Positions 9,801-17,339 are shown, counted from the stretch's first letter. The stretch is 64,000 nt of DNA from Streptomyces sp. NBC_00094 (GCF_026343125.1 NZ_JAPEMB010000001.1:1302001-1366000), one strand, 5' to 3'. Notes: generated by a model not told the origin, from the sequence alone. Program-made: numbers and translations.

Positions 9801-12619
9801 TCCGCCGTGGAGTAGTCGATGTAGAGCTCGTCGCCGGCGGTGACCGGCACGGTCAGGTCCAGGTTCGGGCCACCGAAGGGAGACGTGTCCCTGGCTTGGA
9901 AGATCCGTTTGCCGAGCAGCTGCCCGCCGCGCTTCTTCACGGTGAACGCGATCTTGGCATCACCGAGGAGGTTGAAGTTCAGGGAGATCTTCGGCCGCAC
10001 CTTCAACTGGCCGCTCTTGGTCGCCTTGTAGGTCTGCTGCGGCGCGGTGAGGGTGTCCGCCGGGTACATGGTCATGTCGTACGGCGGGGTGATCACCAGC
10101 GTGGGATCGCCCTTGGCGTCGACGACCGACTCGACGCCCTGGGCGGCCGTGTAGTGCGCCTTCGGCGCCCAGTTCACCGCCGAGGCGTCGATCGGGGAGT
10201 CGGTCTTCAGCTTCCACGACATCTTCTCGAACGTGCTGACCGGAATGCTCACGTCGATCGCGGTGGTGCCGGTCGACGCGGCGGGCAGGACCTTGCGGAA
10301 CACCTCCGTGCCGGGGTGGACGCCGTTGCCCTTCTCGATCACGACGGTCACGTCGTCCGAGGTCGCCTTGGACTTGACCACGTCACCGGTCAGCCGCAAC
10401 GTGCCGTTCACCGGCACGGTCACCAAGGACGGCCTGCCACCGAAGGTGAAGTCGGCCGACGCGCGGAACACGGTGTTCGCCAACCCGTTCGCGTCCGTGC
10501 CGGCCGGCAGGTTGGTGTAGGTGATCTCCGGGTCCCAGGCCACGGTGTCGTACGTGCCGTCCAGAATGGACTGGGTGCGGAAGTAGAGCGCGTCGCCCTT
10601 CTTCACCGGAATCGACGCCACATTGCCCGGGGTGAACTCGCTGTGGTCGTCGGGGCCGATCCGCTGCGCCCAGAGTTCGGCGTCCTTGTGCTGGATGGTG
10701 ACCCGCACGCCGTCGGCCTTGGTGTAGGCCGCCCGCGCCGGTGAAGGGTCCTGGGTCAGCTGCACGCGGCCGTCCACGCGGACGTTGCCGTCGAACGGCG
10801 CGACCCAGCGGCGCACCGTGTCAAGGAGCGGCGAGTTGTCCACCTGCTGGTCGAACTGCGCGGTCTGATCGCCGACGATCTCGCCGGTCACCGCGCCGCC
10901 CCCGATCGGCACCGGGGTGCGGGTGGAGTCCGCGCTGTAGGCGGGTTGCCCCTGCGCGTCCAGGTAGCCGAACAGCACGCCGCCGTTGTTCACCAGGTCG
11001 GCTATGCCGTCGCCGTTGACGTCGCTGAAGAACCGGTCCGAGGTGGTCGTGGTGCCCACGAAGTCCAGCTGGGCCGAGGTGGTGAGGACGTACGACTCGA
11101 CGCCGATGGTGCCGGACAGCGTGCGCTCGGTCGAGATTCCCGGGAGGTTGGTCAGCTTGATCGGGGTGTCGCCGAACTTCGGCTCACCCCCCGGTGTGGC
11201 CAGATTGGGCCGGTAGAACACGTCCTTGTTCTTGCGGAACACCTTGTCCGGCAGATTGTCGCCGTTCACATCGGCCAGCGTCGACAGGCCATCGGACTGG
11301 CCCGCGCTGAACCCGACCTTCAAGCCGACGGCACCCTCCTTGGTGGTCAGCCCCTGCACGTTGTAGCCCGCGAACAGGTGCGCACCGAAGCCGACCGACG
11401 TGTTGGCCGAGATCGCGCTGGCCTCGCCTTCGCGGATGTTCACCCCGAGGTCGTCGTCCGGCACCGACCAACCCGCCGCGTCGGCGAAGGCGTTGTAGTT
11501 GCCCGACTGGTCGCGCACGTCGTCGAAGTAGTCGAAGGTGTGGGTGTGGAACAGCTGGTTGCTCTCGCTGAACTGCGACACCGAGGTGAGCAACGTCTTG
11601 GCGAACGCGCCGGTCCGGTAGTTCAGCTCGTAGGCGCGGATCAGCTGGTCGTCCAGCTTGACCTCGACGCGCCGCAGCAGGTCGGCGGTGACCTTCTTGA
11701 ACCCGTACTTGGCGTCGATCCGCACGTCCGCCCGGCGGGGCTCGCCGCGCTCACGGTCCCGGATGAACGTCACCGAGTACCTGCCGTCGGTGTCGCCGCG
11801 GCCGGTGTAGGTGATCTTCTGCGGGTACAGGTCGCTGCCCGGAACCGCGGAGCCCGTGGTGCCGCCGTCGGCCACCTTGGCGTACCGGTAGCGCATGACG
11901 TTGTCGTTGCCGTCGCGGATCTCCCGCGCCGCCCAGGTGGCGACGCGACCCGTGCCGTCGGCCAGCGTGCTGTCGGCCGTGCCGCCGAAGAGCGTGCGGA
12001 CACCCTGCTTGTCGGTGACCTCCCACCAGTAGTTCGTGGGGCTGTCGCCGTGGCGCACGATGCGGTCGAACTGGCCCTCCACCCGGGAGTGGAACACCTT
12101 CTCCGCCGTGCGCGCCTGTAACGCGCTCCGGTGCGCCACCGGCGTCAGCTGCTCACCGTTGAGCAGGTAGGTCTCGGTCTCCAGTCCGGCGTCGTAGCGC
12201 GGCACACCCCACCGTGTGTCGACCGTGACCATCGGGATGGCGAGGTCCCACCCGACGCCGAGCCATCCGTTCGTCCCCGACGAGTTGTAGGTGACGGCCA
12301 GATTCGGCTCCAGGCCCGCGCGGCCCTTCGGCACCTCCAGCGGGTACGACAACCGCGCGTCACCGCTGTTGTTCGCCGAGGGCGCCTCGACCAGGTTCAC
12401 TCCGGAGCCGGGGTCGGCCGCCTTGATGTCCTTGATCTGGTTCGGGTTGAACGACGTGCCCTCCGGCCCCTCCGGCCCGGTGACCGCCGAGCCGGCGTCC
12501 GGCACCGTCGCGGCGGCGCTGCGCAGCAGCTCGGGCGAGGTCAGCCCGGACATGGTGAGCACCATGGCCAGGATGATGGTCACGCCCGTCCGGCTGCGGA
12601 CCACGCGCTGGACAGTCAT
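3824..12619 (-). CDS. Giant SpvB-Rhs polymorphic toxin with HINT autoprotease and C-terminal toxin domain
   Basis: A 2931-residue protein. ATG at 12619 is preferred (GGGGG 7 nt upstream); an in-frame TTG lies just before it. Order of domains: signal peptide (about 1-37, hydrophobic VTIILAMVLTMSG); SpvB-like domain (about 70-300, with YPLEVPKGRAGLEPNLAVTY); at least six VCBS/FG-GAP repeats of the form DVNGDGLPD between ~440 and ~1430; YD/Rhs repeats (about 1600-2500); and the Rhs core with GLYYYGARYYNPR and NNPVKLTDPTG. Next come a hydrophobic pre-toxin segment (about 2565-2625, GMVPVVGEVGDLANAG), an Ala/Pro/Lys linker, and a HINT domain from Cys2677 to Asn2821 (CNSFTPDTGV, TDNHPFW, final LVHN). 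The last ~110 residues are the toxin, with PFDSHGQVVFSNGKNYITPD, GHNVSDGWKMFNHKG and IGTYDPDLNYLKG. From memory the tip resembles the 'toxin C-terminal domain/Novel toxin 21' family, suspected RNases. The architecture resembles a fused TcB-TcC cocoon that encloses and releases its toxin by HINT cleavage. An immunity gene follows. Confidence 0.9.
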   Translation of the reverse strand: MTVQRVVRSRTGVTIILAMVLTMSGLTSPELLRSAAATVPDAGSAVTGPEGPEGTSFNPNQIKDIKAADPGSGVNLVEAPSANNSGDARLSYPLEVPKGRAGLEPNLAVTYNSSGTNGWLGVGWDLAIPMVTVDTRWGVPRYDAGLETETYLLNGEQLTPVAHRSALQARTAEKVFHSRVEGQFDRIVRHGDSPTNYWWEVTDKQGVRTLFGGTADSTLADGTGRVATWAAREIRDGNDNVMRYRYAKVADGGTTGSAVPGSDLYPQKITYTGRGDTDGRYSVTFIRDRERGEPRRADVRIDAKYGFKKVTADLLRRVEVKLDDQLIRAYELNYRTGAFAKTLLTSVSQFSESNQLFHTHTFDYFDDVRDQSGNYNAFADAAGWSVPDDDLGVNIREGEASAISANTSVGFGAHLFAGYNVQGLTTKEGAVGLKVGFSAGQSDGLSTLADVNGDNLPDKVFRKNKDVFYRPNLATPGGEPKFGDTPIKLTNLPGISTERTLSGTIGVESYVLTTSAQLDFVGTTTTSDRFFSDVNGDGIADLVNNGGVLFGYLDAQGQPAYSADSTRTPVPIGGGAVTGEIVGDQTAQFDQQVDNSPLLDTVRRWVAPFDGNVRVDGRVQLTQDPSPARAAYTKADGVRVTIQHKDAELWAQRIGPDDHSEFTPGNVASIPVKKGDALYFRTQSILDGTYDTVAWDPEITYTNLPAGTDANGLANTVFRASADFTFGGRPSLVTVPVNGTLRLTGDVVKSKATSDDVTVVIEKGNGVHPGTEVFRKVLPAASTGTTAIDVSIPVSTFEKMSWKLKTDSPIDASAVNWAPKAHYTAAQGVESVVDAKGDPTLVITPPYDMTMYPADTLTAPQQTYKATKSGQLKVRPKISLNFNLLGDAKIAFTVKKRGGQLLGKRIFQARDTSPFGGPNLDLTVPVTAGDELYIDYSTAETGLLGLLVSQSASVTYDVTSSWPTFTPAPSAMHGSVGQGAFAQPYRGWGVIGYQGNRDRATQPLKQAELTLDQSFKDALPKEPKEADVAPFTANPRLTMPRLAVFAPVPAKGGWAAQDESSWITAAMATSSRLGADTIDIVTDADVAGDRAVMRRGVTGQVSATLAAGPFGGTVVGGITAGSVDYLDLNGDGYPDVVGAKGIQFSDMTGALGTTRGTLGGNVREADNVSGNVSYSAGSESATIASALGMAAPDAGTSANTASTGAVQPSLGIGGSLGGGESDVRVDLIDINGDGLPDKVFGDGDAQLNLGYSFAAREPWSAGPINDASTRNVGVNLGFNVDRYGFAGGVSAELGTSFTHASMTDVNGDGLTDRVFTDGANPIKVAVNTGTGFTAPAPFRGSFPEIAVDKNASLGGGVYFTVGLPTPVGVFVFNPGVNASTGISRAETSLRDVNGDGLADHVKSTRDDELLVAVNKTGRTNLLRSVSRPMGARIDLDYTRSGNTADMQESRWVLSRTSVFDGLAGDGADTRLTTFRYEQGRHDRLEREFLGFGRVVTEDRDTGTDDAVRRTVTDEYRTDGYVSRGLLTRTLTEDGAGHPYRETLNTYRLLDTSTEQEADPKSRTATVFPQLTRVEEKHYEGAAAAEKSTFTDLSYDEYGNVTRTFDTGDEGTADDVETVFAYSGSDTQCRDRYLVGTANAIRQKAAATGALLRHRESTVDCATGAVRQTREYLDDDTAAVSDLTYHPDGNLESVTGPANAKGQRYKLEYGYDTTVGVHVESVEDSFGYRSSTAHNLKYGRPERNTDHNGQPLRMSYDSVGRLDKVIGPYEKDGDQATITFGYHPEATVPYATTEHLDRAASEVRDDTIDTVTFSDGLKRVLQTKKDASVSASPGATPTQVMTVSGRLKFDHLGRAVEKYYPVTEDKGAANTTFNASFDSVAPTKDTFDVLDRSVRTVQPDGVTTSTGYGFGEDRAGTTRFERTVTDGNGKERRTYTDVRGATTSVKEFDGSSEIWTSYAYDPTGQVTTITDDKNNVTRAGYDALGRRTSFDSPDAGRSETRYDLAGNVTSKITANLRAADKAVEYDYEYSRLKAIRYPTFPENNVSYEYGAPGAPDNAASRVTEVHDAAGTVQRAYGALGEVIKETRTITAVRDAPRTYTTAWRYDAFNRVLQMTYPDGEVLTYAYDSGGQVGRATGSKNGTGYTYLDRVDYDKFGQKVLQQTGNGVRTTYTYDTEDRRLGALKSVAPGGTAFQNLGYTYDKIGNITSLANNAPQGGDIGGPSSQTYGYDDQYRLTSASGRYTDKNNAVNTYTLSLGYDSIHNTTSKSQTHEVTGGTPAFPVGGGGAGPIEPVEDPSNPSDVQDRTTYAYTYAYDGATPHAPTKVGPISHAYDANGNLTGTVNTAATDKRRQYVWDEENRLVCNQDTATGTLTQDPSGCAGATVSYVYDDKGDRLVKRSEDGLSLYPNRYYSERDTTGYKHVFVGDSRVTTKTVATTGPEAAQQFFHADHIGSSGYVTDEQGKVTEHLEYFPYGETWVEERTGQADTPYQFTGKELDAETGLYYYGARYYNPRTQLWASTDPALPDYLDGSMAGGIAEPRNLAAYTYTHNNPVKLTDPTGKWPKMPSWKTIGHTTLDVVGMVPVVGEVGDLANAGWYAAEGDYVNAGLSAASAIPGAGYAANAAKYGNKALDAAQAAKTANNAADAATTAKAADTAPVPKAADSPPAPKPADSGAGSCNSFTPDTGVMMADGNHKAIEQVRVGDKVTATDPVTGETGPRTVTALITGEGEKNLVEITVTNPGGHPGKVVATDNHPFWAPEPGKWVYAKEIVPGMLLRTGNGSYTQVSAVRAWTQHKRVHNLTVDDLHTYYVLAGATPVLVHNSSCDLPQGYTSSPALKGDPYHPDSVAARSQQNRELYAGTVGDRAGALGYGTRIPAQKAPFDSHGQVVFSNGKNYITPDVDGHNVSDGWKMFNHKGKRIGTYDPDLNYLKG

Positions 12620-12685
12620 CAAAGAGCCCCCGTACCGCCGGACGTCCCCGGAGCACGAGTCGACCGACGACCTCCGCCCCCTGTT

Positions 12686-12699
12686 CTACCGAACGGTAG
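12686..12699. promoter_or_regulatory. Dyad CTACCG-AA-CGGTAG in the toxin promoter region
   Basis: A perfect 6+6 bp palindrome with a 2-bp centre, 67 bp upstream of the toxin ATG. The form is like a TetR-family operator half-site pair. No regulator gene is adjacent, so the binding protein is unknown. Confidence 0.45.
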
Positions 12700-12857
12700 T
12701 TTGTTGGCCGGGTCGTTCGTACAGGCTTTCCGGACAAGACCCACCGGTGTGGTCATGATCCGGCCACGGGAGTCCCGACCGGCGTGAGGAGGCAATCGCC
12801 CAGGCCGTTCTCGCTCCTTGAGTCAGGTCGTCCAGGCGGCCGTGGGGCCGTACATGC

Positions 12858-14285
12858 TCACGCCAGGCCGAGCGCCTGCAGTGCGCGGTGCTGGCTCGGT
12901 GTCGGCCGAGCGGGCCAGTAGATGTAGCAGACACCGCCCGTACCGCCTCTGACCTTGCCGTTCGCGTCGTAGCGCTTCGTACGCAGCCAGATGTTCTCCC
13001 ACTCGCGCCGGAGGTAGACCCGGCGGACGGCCTCGTTACCCGGTGAGGCGGGGTCGTTGGCGATGACGTCGCCGTCCTCGGTGAAGCCGATGACCGTCAT
13101 CAGGTGGCCCGAGGTGCCGTAGCCGGCCCCGGTCAGTTCCTCCTTGCGGAAGGACTGGGACGTTATGGCCGGGATGCCCGCCCGGACCAGCGTTTCGAGT
13201 TCCGTGAGCGTGCGCAGCCGGGTGACCACCGCGTTCATGTCGGGGTAGGTGGCCGCGTAGGCGGCGTTGAAGGGCCAGTTGCCGCAGCCCTGGTACTGGT
13301 GGTCGTAGGTGAAGCGGGCCGCGTGGCAGACCTGCGGGTCGGCGAAGGCCGGGTTCACCCAGGCCAGATCCTCGGCCGAGGGCCGGCGTCCCCAGTACTC
13401 GACGATCATCTGGGAGGAGGTCGGGCTGCACCAGGCCTCGCCGCCGTTGTCGTACTCGGGGTACTGCCCGACATGGGTGTTCTGCGAGTAGCGCGGCACG
13501 GCCAACTCATGGGCGGCGCCGGGCACGGAGGCCGGGACGGTGAACCGGTCCGGGACGTCCGAGGCCATCGCGCCGAGCCGCCACACCGTCGGGGTGAGGT
13601 CGCTTCCGGGCGTGCGGTACAGGGTCAGTCGCAGCCGGTACGAGACCAGCCGGAGCCCGCTCGCCGCGTCGTCGATCGCGAAGGTGTCGGTCCAGACGGA
13701 GCTCTTGCCGTCGGTCTGGTCGTCGACCGAGGTGCGCCGGACGTCGCCGTCGCCGGATGCCCAGCGGCCCAGCACGTACCAGGGGGTGGCGGCGGTGTCG
13801 GAGTAGGTGCCGGAGAGCTCGACCTGGAGCCAGGTACCGGGGGGTGTGTGGGCGTTCCAGGAGGCGATGACCTCGGTGGCCGGCACGGTCGACGTGTGCA
13901 CGGGCGAGGTCCAGCTCGCGTACTCCCAGGCCGAGGTCCTGCCGGTGTGCGGATCGACGTACTCGGTGCGGCCCGCGGGGGTGGCGAGGACGAGGCCGGG
14001 CCGGCGGCCGGCCACCGCCTTCGTCCCGGCCGCGCTTCCGCACCGCCAGTCGGTGTACGAGGACCAGAAGCGGTTGTCGACGAGCCCGGGCGCCGGTGCG
14101 TGGCCCCGGCCGGCGGCGCTCTCCGCGGGAGCGCAGCCGGGGTCCGCGCAAGCGGCGGAGGCGGGGACCACAGAGGCCGAGGCCGAGGCCGTGGCGGCGG
14201 AGGCGGTGGTGGTGGCCGCGGCCGTGCCCGCGGCGGCCGCGAGGGCCGCGGCGAGGACGGTTCTGCGCGGGGTGGAGCTGGTCAT
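12858..14285 (-). CDS. Secreted C39-like cysteine peptidase (Peptidase_C39_2 type)
   Basis: A 475-residue protein; the open frame continues far upstream, but the ATG at 14285 starts a proper signal peptide and GGGGG precedes it by 10 nt. The N-terminus (TPRRTVLAAALAAAAGTAAA) has a twin-arginine motif and an Ala-rich core, so Tat export is likely. Residues ~60-270 look like a beta-rich substrate- or surface-binding region. The C-terminal half is papain-like: Cys286 in EAWCSPTSSQM, His394 in GHLMTVIGF, and Asp in ANDP a few residues later form the expected triad. The family cleaves peptides outside the cell; the substrate is unknown. It lies 235 bp downstream of the toxin gene start on the same strand, but with its own divergent promoter region shared with the kinase-like gene. 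It could act in cell-wall turnover or protein scavenging. Confidence 0.8.
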   Translation of the reverse strand: MTSSTPRRTVLAAALAAAAGTAAATTTASAATASASASVVPASAACADPGCAPAESAAGRGHAPAPGLVDNRFWSSYTDWRCGSAAGTKAVAGRRPGLVLATPAGRTEYVDPHTGRTSAWEYASWTSPVHTSTVPATEVIASWNAHTPPGTWLQVELSGTYSDTAATPWYVLGRWASGDGDVRRTSVDDQTDGKSSVWTDTFAIDDAASGLRLVSYRLRLTLYRTPGSDLTPTVWRLGAMASDVPDRFTVPASVPGAAHELAVPRYSQNTHVGQYPEYDNGGEAWCSPTSSQMIVEYWGRRPSAEDLAWVNPAFADPQVCHAARFTYDHQYQGCGNWPFNAAYAATYPDMNAVVTRLRTLTELETLVRAGIPAITSQSFRKEELTGAGYGTSGHLMTVIGFTEDGDVIANDPASPGNEAVRRVYLRREWENIWLRTKRYDANGKVRGGTGGVCYIYWPARPTPSQHRALQALGLA

Positions 14286-14477
14286 GGGCGGTGACCCCCA
14301 GTCGAGAACGGCGTAAGGAACTGTGGACGGGCGGGGCTGCGCGGGCCCCACTATCGCCGCTCGCGAGGGGCCTCCGCCAGCACTTCGCCCCGCGTCGCCC
14401 CACCAATATTGGTCTCGACCGGTGGCGGTGGAACCTCCCTGACCTGCGGCGGTCCCCCACTCCCCTACCCTGGGCCC

Positions 14478-15107
14478 ATGAACGACCTCGACCGCGCGGC
14501 ACACGCCCTGCTCCGGCTCCCGCCCTCCTGCGGACCGGTCCGGCTGGTCGCGGTCGACGGCCACGCGGGCTCCGGCAAGTCCACCCTCGCGGCCCGCCTC
14601 TCCGCCGCCCTCGGCGACGCGCCCGTCCTCCACCTCGACGACCTCGCCACCCACGAGGAGCTCTTCGCCTGGACCGAACGGCTGCGGCAGCAGGTCCTGG
14701 AGCCGCTCTCGCGCGGCGGGACCGCGTTCTACCGACCGTACGACTGGCACCTCCGGAGCTTCGGCGAGGCCCGCGCGCTGCCGCCGGCCCCGGTCGTCCT
14801 CGTCGAGGGCGTCGGAGCGGGCCGGCAGGCGGTGCGCCCGTTCCTGGCGTGGCTGCTGTGGATGGAGCGGACAGCCGAGGATTCCTGGGTCCGGGGGCGG
14901 CACCGGGACGGTCCGGAGCAGGCCGCGTTCTGGGACGGCTGGACCCTGGCGGAGACTCGCCACTTCTCCGAGGACCCCTCCCGAGCCTTCGCCGACACCC
15001 TGGTACGAGAGCGTCCCGAGGGGTACGACTGGCTCCCCGGGCCCTCTGTGACAGCGGGCGCAGACCAGATCATCACGCACAGTGACGGCTCGATGTCCGT
15101 GAACTGA
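14478..15107 (+). CDS. Uridine-kinase-like P-loop ATP-binding protein
   Basis: A 209-residue cytoplasmic protein beginning at the ATG at 14478 (MNDLDRAAH). A Walker A motif GHAGSGKST is at residues ~32-40, followed by LHLDDLATHEELFAW, the DD motif typical of nucleoside-kinase-like proteins, and VVLVEGVGAG as the Walker B-like strand. A lid-like RT-rich segment (WMERTAEDSWVRGRHRDG) follows. The size and motifs fit the 'uridine kinase family / (d)NMP-type ATP-binding protein' common in Streptomyces; the true phosphate acceptor is unknown. It is divergent from the C39 peptidase and 192 bp from it. Hairpin 15211-15248 could serve as its terminator. Confidence 0.65.
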   Translation: MNDLDRAAHALLRLPPSCGPVRLVAVDGHAGSGKSTLAARLSAALGDAPVLHLDDLATHEELFAWTERLRQQVLEPLSRGGTAFYRPYDWHLRSFGEARALPPAPVVLVEGVGAGRQAVRPFLAWLLWMERTAEDSWVRGRHRDGPEQAAFWDGWTLAETRHFSEDPSRAFADTLVRERPEGYDWLPGPSVTAGADQIITHSDGSMSVN

Positions 15108-15146
15108 GAGCCCGGAAGTCCGCTTCCGCAAGTGCCTCAACGACGC

Positions 15147-15176
15147 TTGACCCCAGGGGCGTACAGGTCTTACGTT
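15147..15176 (+). promoter_or_regulatory. Candidate promoter TTGACC-N18-TACGTT
   Basis: A good -35/-10 pair for a housekeeping sigma factor lies 40 bp after the kinase-like gene. A strong hairpin starts about 35 bp downstream, so the predicted transcript is very short unless it reads through toward the AAA ATPase gene. Confidence 0.45.
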
Positions 15177-15210
15177 CTCAATGTGCGGCTTTTCGGAGCT
15201 GCCGCAGACA

Positions 15211-15248
15211 CGAAGCCCCCGGTTGTTCCCCCGTGATCGGGGGCTTCG
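15211..15248 (+). terminator. Strong hairpin terminator CGAAGCCCCCG / CGGGGGCTTCG
   Basis: 11-bp perfect arms (15211-15221 and 15238-15248) followed by TTCTGCC. A second, smaller stem (GCGGC/GCCGC, about 15184-15203) precedes it. It may end the kinase-like transcript or a small RNA from the promoter at 15147-15176. Confidence 0.7.
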
Positions 15249-15416
15249 TTCTGCCCCTACAGGCCCCCTCGAAGGCCCTTCGCGACCCCTGACGCTCACC
15301 CAGGGTCACCGCTTCCGGATCATGCGCTTCTTCTTAATCACCCACCGCCTGCGCAGGTACGATGCCCGCAGGTGCGGTCAAATCCCGTCCATGCGAAGAC
15401 GGTTGTGGGGGACCCG
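15249..15416 (+). promoter_or_regulatory. Leader and probable promoter of the EccA-like ATPase gene
   Basis: No gene is visible. A TACGAT -10-like hexamer at 15358-15363 lies ~54 bp before the ATPase start; its -35 region (CTTAAT) is weak. Confidence 0.35.
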
Positions 15417-17339
15417 ATGGACATCGGCACGCAGGGCTCGCAGGCCCCGGCCGAGCTCGCCTGGCTCCGCGGAGTCGACGCCTACACGATGGGCGCCTAT
15501 CCGCAGGCCGAGGACGAGTTCCGGACGGCGGTACGGATCGATCCCGGGATGGCGGACGCCTGGCTCGGGCTGCACGCGCTCAGGGTCGACACCACGACCG
15601 CGCTGTTGCGCATGTACCGCAATCGAGAACGGTTCGGCGAGCAGCGCGCCCGGCACCGCCGCACACTGAACTCCTGGTACTGGCTGGGCTGGTGGGTCCA
15701 GCCCGTCCTGGAGAGCCCCCGCGACCTGCTGCTCGCGCACGCCTCCCACTGGCTCGACGGACGCCACGTACCGGAGCTGGACCGGGCCCTCGCCGGGCTC
15801 CCCCCGGTCGACACCGACCCGCAGGTCCGCTTCCTGCACGCCTGCCGCGCCTATCTCGTCAAGGACTGGGAGCAGCTCGTCCGGCACACCGAGACCCTCG
15901 TCGACGACCCTCTGCTCGGCATCGAGGCGGGGCTCTTCGGCGGCATGGCCCGGGTCCGCCTGGAGATGTACGGCCAGGCCGAGCCGCTCCTCTCGGCCTC
16001 GCTGATGCGCTGCCGCAGCGAACAGCCGCAGCGCAAGGAGCTCCGCTACTGGCTCGCCCGCGCCCACGAGGGCACCGGGCGCAGCGCCGCCGCCCTGCCC
16101 CTCTACCGGGCCGTGCACCGGATCGACCCGGCGTTCATGGACACGGCAGCCCGGCTCGCCGCCATCGCCGAGTACGACGGCTTCGAGGGGTACGACGGCG
16201 TGGACGACCCGTCGGGGCTCGCGACGGTCGCCCTCGGCACCCTCGGCGGCGGCCTCGGCCAGGAGACGGTGGAGACCGTCCAGGGCGCCGAACCCGACGC
16301 CGGGCCGCTGGGCGACGGACTGCGGCTCGCACCCGAACCCGTACCGCCGATCGTTCCCGTCACGCCGCCCGAGACCGTACGGCAGAAGACGCCGCTGCCC
16401 TCGCAGCCCGGGCCGCCGCGCTTCCCCGCCGGGCCCACCGATCCGGTCCTGCTCGCGGAGGCGCTCGCCGAGCTGGAGGGCATGGTCGGGCTCGACCCGG
16501 TGAAGCGCCAGGTCAAGGCGCTCTCGGCGCAGCTGGAGATGGCGCGGCTGCGCGCCGGCCAGGGGCTTCCGGTCCAGCCGCCGAAGCGGCACTTCGTCTT
16601 CTCCGGCCCCTCCGGCACCGGGAAGACGACGGTCGCCCGGATCCTGGGGCGGGTCTTCTACGCCCTCGGGCTGCTCGGCGGCGACCACCTCGTGGAGGCG
16701 CAGCGGGCCGATCTCGTCGGCGAGTTCCTCGGACAGACGGCGGTCAAGGCCAACGAACTCATCGACTCGGCGCTCGGCGGAGTGCTCTTCGTCGACGAGG
16801 CGTACGCGCTCTCCAACACGGGCTACAGCAAGGGCGACGCCTACGGGGACGAGGCCCTCCAGGTCCTCCTCAAGCGGGCCGAGGACAACCGGGACCATCT
16901 GGTGGTCATCCTGGCCGGCTACCCCGAGGGCATGGACCGGCTGCTCACGACCAACCCCGGGCTGTCCTCCCGGTTCACCACGCGGGTCGACTTCCCCTCG
17001 TACCGGCCCCTCGAACTCACCGCGATCGGCAAGGTGCTCGCGGCGGCCAACGGGGACGGCTGGGACGAGGAGGCCCTGGACGAGCTCCGCTCGATCAGCG
17101 GGCACGTCGTGGAGCAGGGCTGGATCGACGAGCTGGGCAACGGCCGCTTCCTGCGCACCCTGTACGAGAAGTCCTGCGCCTACCGGGACCTGCGGCTCTC
17201 CGGATACCCGTCCACCCCGACCCGGGACGACCTGGCCACCCTCCGGCTCGCCGACCTGATGCAGGCGTACGGCGAGGTCCTGTCGGGCCGCGGTCCGATC
17301 GACCGCGGCCCGCAGCAGGAGCAGCCGCCCGGCTACTAG
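15417..17339 (+). CDS. EccA-like AAA ATPase (CbxX/CfxQ family) with TPR-like N-terminus
   Basis: A 640-residue protein starting at the ATG at 15417, preceded by GGGGGA 5-6 nt upstream; an upstream in-frame ATG at 15372 is less well placed. Residues 1-260 are helical TPR-like repeats (AYPQAEDEFRTAVRIDPGMADAWLG is typical), 270-345 a Pro-rich linker, and ~345-630 one AAA module. Walker A is GPSGTGKTT near residue 398, Walker B is VLFVDEAYAL near 460, and the arginine-finger region is NPGLSSRF. This is the arrangement of EccA, the cytosolic ATPase linked to type VII secretion, and of CbxX-type chaperones. No Esx, EccB, EccC or other T7SS genes are in the window, so it is an orphan here. Its stop codon is inside a perfect hairpin. 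Confidence 0.8.
   Translation: MDIGTQGSQAPAELAWLRGVDAYTMGAYPQAEDEFRTAVRIDPGMADAWLGLHALRVDTTTALLRMYRNRERFGEQRARHRRTLNSWYWLGWWVQPVLESPRDLLLAHASHWLDGRHVPELDRALAGLPPVDTDPQVRFLHACRAYLVKDWEQLVRHTETLVDDPLLGIEAGLFGGMARVRLEMYGQAEPLLSASLMRCRSEQPQRKELRYWLARAHEGTGRSAAALPLYRAVHRIDPAFMDTAARLAAIAEYDGFEGYDGVDDPSGLATVALGTLGGGLGQETVETVQGAEPDAGPLGDGLRLAPEPVPPIVPVTPPETVRQKTPLPSQPGPPRFPAGPTDPVLLAEALAELEGMVGLDPVKRQVKALSAQLEMARLRAGQGLPVQPPKRHFVFSGPSGTGKTTVARILGRVFYALGLLGGDHLVEAQRADLVGEFLGQTAVKANELIDSALGGVLFVDEAYALSNTGYSKGDAYGDEALQVLLKRAEDNRDHLVVILAGYPEGMDRLLTTNPGLSSRFTTRVDFPSYRPLELTAIGKVLAAANGDGWDEEALDELRSISGHVVEQGWIDELGNGRFLRTLYEKSCAYRDLRLSGYPSTPTRDDLATLRLADLMQAYGEVLSGRGPIDRGPQQEQPPGY

Noticed and set aside
3878..10744. 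A 2288-codon open frame on the plus strand opposite the Rhs toxin gene
   Set aside because: It is a mirror of the high GC3 bias of the minus-strand gene, with Val/Gly/Arg-rich translation, no domains and no ribosome site.
12858..17339. A complete type VII secretion locus around the EccA-like gene
   Set aside because: No EccB, EccC, EccD, EccE, mycosin or WXG100 gene is present in the window; only the EccA-like ATPase.
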